DNA of 5,404 bases from an uncultured Eubacteriales bacterium. Its GTDB lineage: Bacteria > Bacillota > Clostridia > Lachnospirales > Anaerotignaceae. The stretch's first letter is position 1, and the number at the start of each line of letters is the position of its first letter. The notes beneath the pieces are model-generated. The model ran no database searches, was not told the DNA's origin, and was given only the letters and a program-made list of their open reading frames with translations. The stretch lies in NCBI GenBank assembly GCA_902406135.1, contig CABPCX010000142.1, forward strand, positions 1 through 5,404, given 5' to 3'. Both the position numbers and the translations under genes were made by a program. This document shows, one piece after another, positions 1 to 4,207 of this stretch.

Positions 1-1
1 T

Positions 2-454
2 ATCAAACTTTGCAAGACCGGCAAAGAGGCCATAAGAGCGGCAAGAAATGTCGGAGGAGTCATAATTGTATGTTCTTATAAACTTGTGGATATGACGGCC
101 GATGACCTTGCCTATGATATTGGTGATATCGGTACTGTGCTGGCTGTGGGAAAACCGGCAATGCTTGATATGTGTGAAAATGAAAGCGTCTGTAAGCTTC
201 CGACTCCTCTTAAGAAGCAGGATATGTTTTCAGCGCTTGAAATGCTTTCGGAGCTTCAGGGGAAAAAGGTGTCACCTGCGGTTAAAGACAGAAGCACTTC
301 GGACAAAGAGCTTATACAGCAGGCAAAACTTGTGCTTATGGAAAAATGCAGTATGACAGAGCCGGAGGCCCATAGATTCATACAGAAAAAAAGTATGGAT
401 TCCGGTTTTAAGATGAGCACAACCGCAAGGCTGATAATAAACTCCTACGATTGA
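2..454 (+). CDS. ANTAR-domain regulator with degenerate receiver domain (partial, 5' end outside window)
   Basis: This open frame has no start in the window; it is open from base 2, and 150 residues plus a TGA stop are visible. The last ~50 residues (about 99-150 of the visible part) form an ANTAR domain: IQQAKLVLMEKCSMTEPEAH, then RFIQKKSMDSGFKM and TARLII fit the three-helix family pattern. ANTAR domains bind paired hexaloop hairpins in nascent mRNA and act as antiterminators. The preceding ~80 residues resemble the second half of a CheY-like receiver (VIIVCSYKLVDM, then KLPTPLKK with the late conserved Lys). The position that normally holds the phosphorylated Asp appears to be Ser, so this is probably a pseudo-receiver. 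Proteins of this layout often lie next to glnA in clostridia, which would be upstream, outside the window. A GTG at 86 is in frame, but it lies inside the receiver fold and has no good ribosome binding site, so it is not taken as the start. Cytoplasmic. Family assignment is firm; the RNA target is unknown. Confidence 0.88.
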   Translation: MKLCKTGKEAIRAARNVGGVIIVCSYKLVDMTADDLAYDIGDIGTVLAVGKPAMLDMCENESVCKLPTPLKKQDMFSALEMLSELQGKKVSPAVKDRSTSDKELIQQAKLVLMEKCSMTEPEAHRFIQKKSMDSGFKMSTTARLIINSYD

Positions 455-485
455 TGAAATAATAAACATTTTTTGTTACATAAAT

Positions 486-520
486 AACTCCCGGTATGAG
501 GATAGGGCATACCGGGAGTT
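486..520 (+). terminator. Rho-independent terminator after the ANTAR gene
   Basis: A perfect 13-bp inverted repeat (AACTCCCGGTATG at 486-498 and CATACCGGGAGTT at 508-520) encloses a 9-nt loop. In the + direction it is followed by TTCTTTT, a typical U-rich tail. It starts 31 bases after the ANTAR stop. Read in the - direction it is followed by TATTTATG, a weaker U-rich tail, so it may also end thiW transcripts coming the other way; no better thiW terminator was seen. Confidence 0.9.
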
Positions 521-584
521 TTCTTTTGGCGGGGGATGATGACCGCCGTTTATTAAGAAACGATAAAATCGCTGCTTACAATAT

Positions 585-1106
585 TCAGGCGTTTCTCTTT
601 TCGCTGTCCATCATATTTTGGACGTATGAAAGAGCTCCTGTTTTCTGCATACTGATAAGTATTATAAATGCTATGAGAGAGCCTCCTACTGTACTTACAA
701 GGAATGGCATAACATATGTAAAAAGGGCTGCTTCCTTACCCATTAAAAGTGTAGCTACGGGATAGCAGAGCATTCCGCCTAAAATACCTGTGCCGAAAGC
801 TTCTCCTATGCAGGTAGGGATAAGTTTTCTTGTCTTTTTATAAACCATTCCGGCGAGGAAAGCTCCGACCATACTGCCAGGGAAAGCAAGAAGGCTTCCT
901 GTGGCCGCCAGATTTCTTATGAGAGATGTGCAGAATGCCGCAAGTACACCATAGGAAGGACCTAAAGTTACCGCTGCCACAACGTTTACAAGATGCTGGA
1001 TGGGGAAACATTTAGATGCTCCGACAGGAATGGCAAAGGCAGAAAGTGCAACGCCTAAAGCAGTGAGCATTGCTGCAGCTACAAGTTTTTTCATGTTTGA
1101 TTTCAT
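585..1106 (-). CDS. thiW: ECF transporter substrate-binding subunit ThiW
   Basis: This 173-residue hydrophobic protein matches the ThiW family, membrane-embedded S components of energy-coupling factor (ECF) transporters thought to import a thiazole precursor of thiamine. Recognisable conserved stretches are IPVGASKCFPIQHLVNV (26-42), RNLAATG with LLAFPGSM (64-79), and GEAFGTGILGG with MLCYPVA (101-118). About five to six membrane segments are expected, beginning at residues 7-27 and ending near 132-153, with a short charged tail (DSEKRNA). Length is normal for an S component. The start is set by AGAGG at 1114-1118, 7 nt upstream of ATG; a second Met at codon 5 would be 19 nt away. No EcfA ATPases or EcfT lie nearby, so it probably shares a module encoded elsewhere. 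No thiamine biosynthesis gene flanks it here. It has its own promoter and a hairpin leader, suggesting control by transcription attenuation. The exact substrate is inferred from the family. Confidence 0.9.
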   Translation of the reverse strand: MKSNMKKLVAAAMLTALGVALSAFAIPVGASKCFPIQHLVNVVAAVTLGPSYGVLAAFCTSLIRNLAATGSLLAFPGSMVGAFLAGMVYKKTRKLIPTCIGEAFGTGILGGMLCYPVATLLMGKEAALFTYVMPFLVSTVGGSLIAFIILISMQKTGALSYVQNMMDSEKRNA

Positions 1107-1133
1107 ACTAATACCTCTTTTTCATAAAAAATA

Positions 1134-1185
1134 AAGGACATACGAAAACAGACACCCGTGGTGGTGTCCCCCTTCGTACGTCCTT
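1134..1185 (-). promoter_or_regulatory. Compact leader hairpin of thiW: candidate attenuator or small riboswitch
   Basis: In the thiW transcript the leader forms one long hairpin. The outer stem is 13 bp (AAGGACGUACGAA, bases 1185-1173, with UUCGUAUGUCCUU, 1146-1134), including one G-U pair that would be an A-C mismatch if the + strand were transcribed. Then comes an internal loop (GGGG opposite UGUU) and a 6-bp inner stem (GACACC/GGUGUC) capped by ACCACG. The hairpin is followed at once by UAUUUUUU, as in an intrinsic terminator, and lies upstream of the thiW ribosome binding site. The conserved TPP riboswitch elements (CUGAGA and the GAACCUGAUC region) are absent. Other very small thiamine-precursor-responsive leaders, such as the thiS-motif (HMP-PP) class, are a possibility; I cannot match the consensus from memory. 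The structure is seen directly; ligand control is inferred. Confidence 0.65.
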
Positions 1186-1200
1186 AGTACTCTGTTTGAT

Positions 1201-1229
1201 AGTATATATCACATAGGGAAAAATGTCAA
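1201..1229 (-). promoter_or_regulatory. Sigma-A type promoter of thiW
   Basis: On the - strand a perfect -35 box TTGACA (1229-1224) is separated by 17 bp from TATACT (1206-1201), one mismatch from the -10 consensus. Transcription should begin near 1193-1196, which places the leader hairpin only about ten nucleotides from the RNA 5' end. Confidence 0.85.
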
Positions 1230-1292
1230 TATGATTGTTACAATGAAGAAAATATGTCTAGGTTTATATTACGCAAATATTGGTACACTGCA

Positions 1293-1321
1293 TTGCAAAT
1301 ATGATAGCCGTATGCTACAAT
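1293..1321 (+). promoter_or_regulatory. Extended -10 promoter of the MATE gene
   Basis: TTGCAA (1293-1298), a 17-bp spacer and TACAAT (1316-1321) form a plausible sigma-A promoter; TG at 1313-1314 adds an extended -10 element. The start of transcription would be near 1328, giving a leader of about 40 nt. A direct repeat GCAAATAT (1273-1280 and 1295-1302, offset 22 bp, about two helical turns) overlaps the -35 box, and a short inverted repeat TAGC/GCTA (1305-1317) lies in the spacer and runs into the -10 box; either could be an operator. The promoter is well supported by sequence, the operator is speculative. Confidence 0.65.
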
Positions 1322-1368
1322 TTAATGTTGTTGGCTGTAATAAAAACAGGTAAATTAGGGGTGTTTTT

Positions 1369-2742
1369 ATGAAAACCGAGAATAATTTTTTCAGAAATAT
1401 TTTTTCGATAGCTATACCAATAGCGCTTCAGAATTTAATAACGCTTGGAACAAGCCTTATGGATACGGTAATGCTTGGAAGGGCTGATACTACGGGAGTT
1501 TTGCTTTCGGCATCATCACTGGCAAACCAGCCGTTTTTCATCCTTCAGGTGCTGACCTTTGGTATTGCCAGCGGTTCATCCGTACTTTGTGCCCAGTACT
1601 GGGGAAAGGGAGATTTAAAACCCATAAGGGATATTTTTTCCTTTGTTCTTAAGGTAGCGGTGGTGGTAGGCATAATATTTGGCGTTACGGTGCTTACTAT
1701 TCCTGAAAAGGTAATGGGGCTTTATTCAAATAATGAAGAAATAATAATGAGAGGCTCTCAGTATTTGAGAATACTGGGATACGCATATTTCACCTTTGCC
1801 ATAAGCAATACGCTTTTGTCGGCTCTAAGAAGTATTGAGGTGTTAAAAGTCTCAGTTATAAGTTCAATCGTATCTTTCTGTACCAATGTATTTTTAAACT
1901 GGGTGCTCATATTCGGAAATCTTGGTGCTCCTGCCTTAGGAATACAGGGTGCGGCTCTGGCTACCCTTACGGCAAGACTTTTTGAATTTATAATAACGAT
2001 TACCTATGTTTTAGCCATAGATAAAAGACTTAAATTCAGAATCAGCTGTCTTTTTGGACATAATAAAATACTTGCAGGCGACGTCATAAGAAACGGAACA
2101 CCCGTTGTGGCCAATGAGCTTATGTGGTCCCTTGCCACATCTGCCCAGGCGGCAATACTGGGACATATTACATATTCCACCGGAGACCCTGTGGCGGCAA
2201 ACTCCATTGCAGGTGTGGTCCAGCAGATTTCTACGGTTGTCATTATGGGAATTGCCAATGCGGCCGCCGTACTTGTAGGTATGGCCATTGGTGAAAATAA
2301 TATGGAAAAGGCTGAACAAAGAGCAAAAGCCTTTAGAAACATTTCGTTTTATGCCGGCATAATAGCCTGCATATTCATACTGGCAGTTAAAAACGCCTTT
2401 ATAGGATTTTACAATGTTCCAGAGGAAACAAAAATACTTGCCGGCCAGATAATGACCGTATTTGCGTTTATAACCATCTGCTGTTCTGTAAATATGACAC
2501 TTATTATGGGAGTGCTCAGGGGAGCAGGAGACACAAAGTTCTGTATGGGCATTGAAATAGGATGCCTGTGGTGCCTTGCCATACCTTTGGCCCTTGTGAT
2601 GGCATTTGTATTTAAAGCACCTGTGTCCATAGTATTTCTGTTTATGAAAACCGATGAAATAACAAAGGCTGGTGTAAGCCTCATAAGAATGAGGGGCAAT
2701 AAATGGCTGAATTCCCTTACAAGGGATTTTGAGACTGAATAA
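1369..2742 (+). CDS. MATE family efflux transporter
   Basis: A full-length 457-residue protein of the MATE (multidrug and toxic compound extrusion) family: cation-coupled antiporters with twelve membrane helices in two six-helix halves, which export drugs, dyes or metabolites. Family signatures are visible: AIPIALQNLITLGTSLMDTV (15-34) in helix 1, AQYWGKGD (75-82) after helix 2, NWVLIFG with GIQGAALAT (177-199) in helices 5-6, VLVGMAIGENN (301-311) in the second half, and GVLRGAGDTKF (381-391). The end (MRGNKWLNSLTRDF) is the usual C-terminus of clostridial members, so it is not truncated. The ATG follows AGGGG (1357-1361) at 7 nt. It is a single-gene unit between its own promoter and a strong terminator, divergent from thiW. 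Substrate and coupling ion cannot be told from the sequence; no resistance role should be assumed. Confidence 0.93.
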   Translation: MKTENNFFRNIFSIAIPIALQNLITLGTSLMDTVMLGRADTTGVLLSASSLANQPFFILQVLTFGIASGSSVLCAQYWGKGDLKPIRDIFSFVLKVAVVVGIIFGVTVLTIPEKVMGLYSNNEEIIMRGSQYLRILGYAYFTFAISNTLLSALRSIEVLKVSVISSIVSFCTNVFLNWVLIFGNLGAPALGIQGAALATLTARLFEFIITITYVLAIDKRLKFRISCLFGHNKILAGDVIRNGTPVVANELMWSLATSAQAAILGHITYSTGDPVAANSIAGVVQQISTVVIMGIANAAAVLVGMAIGENNMEKAEQRAKAFRNISFYAGIIACIFILAVKNAFIGFYNVPEETKILAGQIMTVFAFITICCSVNMTLIMGVLRGAGDTKFCMGIEIGCLWCLAIPLALVMAFVFKAPVSIVFLFMKTDEITKAGVSLIRMRGNKWLNSLTRDFETE

Positions 2743-2745
2743 AAT

Positions 2746-2775
2746 AAAAGCTTATTCCTTTTGGAATAAGCTTTT
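2746..2775. terminator. Bidirectional terminator between the MATE gene and lrgB
   Basis: A perfect 13-bp inverted repeat (AAAAGCTTATTCC at 2746-2758, GGAATAAGCTTTT at 2763-2775) with a TTTT loop. The + strand continues with further Ts (2776-2777, then ATTTAT) and the - strand with TTTTATTTTATT, so it can end transcription in both directions. It begins 4 bases after the MATE stop and lies 8 bases beyond the lrgB stop, serving both convergent genes. Confidence 0.92.
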
Positions 2776-2782
2776 TTATTTA

Positions 2783-3487
2783 TCAGTATAGACCTGCCAT
2801 AATAGGTGCGATAACTACGGTAAGTACACCGGCTATTACGATGGCCAGAGAGCCCATGGCTCCCACAAGCTCATCAAGCTGAATGGCTCTTGAAGTACCT
2901 ATTGCGTGGGATGCGGTACCAACTGAAAGTCCGAGTGCAATGGGATTTGTTATCTTGAATACTCTTGAGAATACAGTTACGAATGCGGCGCCTATGATAC
3001 CTGAAACAACGACTGCTACACAGGTAACTCCCGCTATTCCGCCAAGCTCCTCCGTGATGCCGAGGGCTATGGCCAATGTAACTGATTTTGATGTCAGGCC
3101 AAAATAAACTTCATCGGATATATGGAACAGTTTGGCAAGGACAAACATAGTTATGGCACAGGATATTGAACCCGATAAAATAGCGCATATAATGGCCTTA
3201 AAATTCTTTTTCAAAACTTCCATCTGTCTGTAGAGGGGCACAGCCAGGGCTATTGTTGCAGGAGTAAGCAGAAACTGCACCATGGAGCCTCCAACATTAT
3301 ATGTATCATAGCTTATGCCGCTTATGGTAAGAAAGGCTATTACAATTATGATTGCTATTAAAAGAGGATTGAAAACGACCATTTTGGTTTTCTGGTTTAT
3401 TATCATTCCTATTTTGAAGGCGGCTATTGTAAGAGCTATGCCAAAGAAGGCGGTCCCGAATAAACCGTTATATAGATTTTCAAGCAT
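2783..3487 (-). CDS. lrgB: LrgB family membrane protein (pyruvate or related transporter subunit)
   Basis: A 234-residue multi-pass membrane protein of the LrgB/CidB/YohK family. Signatures: LLTPATIALAVPLYRQ (73-88), KSVTLAIA (134-141), EELGGI (146-151) and GTASHAIGTSRA (190-201). It forms a pair with LrgA. The family was first linked to control of murein hydrolases and cell lysis in staphylococci; later work showed LrgAB/PftAB-type pairs take up pyruvate in Bacillus and Streptococcus, and a plant fusion homologue exports glycolate and glycerate. A transport role is therefore the better working guess. Start choice: an upstream in-frame ATG at 3493 overlaps the lrgA stop but sits only 1 nt from GGAGG (3495-3499); the ATG at 3487, two codons later, has the ideal 7-nt spacing and is preferred. 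It ends just before a shared terminator. The segment usually written KSVTTPIA is divergent here (LA for TP). No LytS/LytT sensor genes are nearby. Confidence 0.9.
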   Translation of the reverse strand: MLENLYNGLFGTAFFGIALTIAAFKIGMIINQKTKMVVFNPLLIAIIIVIAFLTISGISYDTYNVGGSMVQFLLTPATIALAVPLYRQMEVLKKNFKAIICAILSGSISCAITMFVLAKLFHISDEVYFGLTSKSVTLAIALGITEELGGIAGVTCVAVVVSGIIGAAFVTVFSRVFKITNPIALGLSVGTASHAIGTSRAIQLDELVGAMGSLAIVIAGVLTVVIAPIMAGLY

Positions 3488-3489
3488 TT

Positions 3490-3855
3490 TCATTCCTCCC
3501 CTTTATTCTTATTGCTGCTGTCTATTATTTTCTGAGCCACTTTTCCTGTGATAAAGAAACATACGACCGTTGAAATGATTATGATTGCGAATATACCAAA
3601 GATTTCGTCTTTGATTGCAGGAAAGCTGGTAATCAGACTGGCGCCTACAGGAACGAATGTAATAGTCATAATACTTAAAAGAAAATCGGCTGTTTCTTCT
3701 ATCTGATCAAGCTTTATGACTTTAAGACAGAGAAGAACGAAAAGAAGCACCATTCCCCAGACGCTGGAAGGGACAGGCAATGGAACTATGGCATGGAGAA
3801 CTTCTCCGATAAGAGATAGGCCGATAATTATTCCAAACTGCATAATATATTTCAT
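3490..3855 (-). CDS. lrgA: LrgA/CidA family membrane protein
   Basis: A 121-residue protein with four predicted membrane helices (about residues 5-22, 30-46, 60-77 and 85-105) and a charged C-terminal tail. LPVPSSVWGM (26-35) and FVPVGASL (67-74) match the conserved LrgA/CidA patterns. It is the small partner of LrgB; the family is described as holin-like, but LrgAB-type pairs act in pyruvate uptake in several Gram-positive bacteria. The stop (TGA, 3492-3490) is 2 bases before the preferred lrgB start, and the lrgB ribosome binding site lies inside the end of lrgA, so the two are translated from one mRNA and probably coupled. The start ATG at 3855 follows a strong AGGAGG (3863-3868) at 7 nt. 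Length is typical for the family. Confidence 0.9.
   Translation of the reverse strand: MKYIMQFGIIIGLSLIGEVLHAIVPLPVPSSVWGMVLLFVLLCLKVIKLDQIEETADFLLSIMTITFVPVGASLITSFPAIKDEIFGIFAIIIISTVVCFFITGKVAQKIIDSSNKNKGEE
3495..3500 (-). promoter_or_regulatory. Ribosome binding site of lrgB, inside lrgA
   Basis: GGGAGG on the - strand (3500-3495), within the last codons of lrgA. It lies 1 nt from the ATG at 3493 but 7 nt from the ATG at 3487, which decides the lrgB start in favour of 3487. Confidence 0.75.
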
Positions 3856-3893
3856 AATAATGCCTCCTATACATAATACTAAAGCATTACTTA

Positions 3894-3923
3894 AGGGGCA
3901 GATGCCCTGATAAAGTTTGCCCT
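3894..3923 (-). promoter_or_regulatory. Possible alternative-hairpin leader of lrgA
   Basis: In the lrgA transcript two copies of AGGGCA (3923-3918 and 3908-3903) are followed by UGCCCC (3900-3895). Either copy can pair with the UGCCC: the near copy gives a tight 4-bp stem with a 4-nt loop, the far copy a 5-bp stem with a 17-nt loop. The two pairings exclude each other. It lies right at the expected RNA 5' end and about 25 nt before the ribosome binding site. It could equally be a DNA operator or chance; no regulator is visible. Confidence 0.3.
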
Positions 3924-3930
3924 ACCAATT

Positions 3931-3958
3931 ATTATATATTATTGAACAAAAAATACAA
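3931..3958 (-). promoter_or_regulatory. Probable promoter of lrgAB
   Basis: On the - strand TTGTAT (3958-3953) is followed, after 16 bp, by a perfect TATAAT (3936-3931). Transcription would start near 3924, about 70 nt before the lrgA start. The -35 box keeps only the TTG of the consensus, which suggests an activator may be needed; a direct repeat just upstream (3989-4006) is a candidate site. Confidence 0.55.
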
Positions 3959-3988
3959 CGATTTTTTTATAAAAACATAGCAAAGGGC

Positions 3989-4006
3989 TGGATTAAAATT
4001 GGATTA
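3989..4006. repeat. Direct repeat TGGATTA, 11-bp period, upstream of lrgA
   Basis: TGGATTA occurs at 3989-3995 and again at 4000-4006, one helical turn apart, about 30 bp upstream of the -35 box proposed for lrgAB. Direct repeats with about this spacing are how LytTR-type response regulators, which control lrgAB operons in other Gram-positives, usually bind. The sequence itself does not clearly match the general LytTR site pattern, and no LytTR gene is present here. Confidence 0.35.
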
Positions 4007-4153
4007 GGAACAAAAAATATATAAATAAACATATAAAAATATCTTTACAATTGGCGTAAAATAGGGCGTTAGCGGCATTTTAACGGAAAAAGACGGGTAA
4101 TACAGCTTATATAACAAAATATTGTCTGACATTATGCGGCTCACATAAAAAAT
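4007..4153. other. AT-rich intergenic stretch without a recognised gene
   Basis: This is the rest of the roughly 350-base gap between lrgA and the DUF4317 gene. I see no convincing open frame with a ribosome binding site on either strand and no known RNA family. A weak 5-bp inverted repeat (CGTTA/TAACG around 4068-4085) is present. ACAGCT plus ACAAAATATT occurs at 4102-4123 and, with slightly shorter spacing, at 4155-4174; in such AT-rich DNA this may be chance or an old small duplication. Confidence 0.5.
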
Positions 4154-4195
4154 AACAGCTCCACACAAAATATTTCTATTATACAGGGAGCTGTT
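4154..4195 (-). terminator. Terminator after the DUF4317 gene
   Basis: A 9-bp inverted repeat (AACAGCTCC at 4154-4162, GGAGCTGTT at 4187-4195) with a 24-nt AT-rich loop. In the - direction it is followed by ATTTTTTATG. It begins 12 bases past the DUF4317 stop, so it most likely ends that transcript; the + direction tail (TTGATT) is weak. The long loop is unusual but acceptable. Confidence 0.8.
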
Positions 4196-4207
4196 TTGAT
4201 TAAAATT

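Noticed and set aside
86..88. GTG as the start of the ANTAR gene
   Set aside because: The frame is open upstream to the window edge and encodes receiver-like sequence; the GTG lies inside that domain.
528..547. GGCGG/CCGCC inverted repeat as the thiW terminator
   Set aside because: Only 5 bp with a 10-nt loop, and in the thiW direction it is followed by A-rich rather than U-rich sequence.
496..765. Open frame on the + strand opposite the end of thiW
   Set aside because: It begins inside the terminator hairpin, has no ribosome binding site and overlaps thiW antisense; the protein looks like no family.
1107..1200. TPP riboswitch upstream of thiW
   Set aside because: The conserved CUGAGA and GAACCUGAUC-type elements are missing, and the leader is too short for the roughly 100-nt aptamer plus an expression platform.
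2004..2342. Open frames on the - strand inside the MATE gene
   Set aside because: They are antisense shadows of a well-supported MATE coding sequence, with no start signals.
2783..3855. lrgAB as a phage-type holin/antiholin lysis cassette
   Set aside because: No endolysin or phage gene is nearby, and the pair matches chromosomal LrgA/LrgB families now tied to small-molecule transport.
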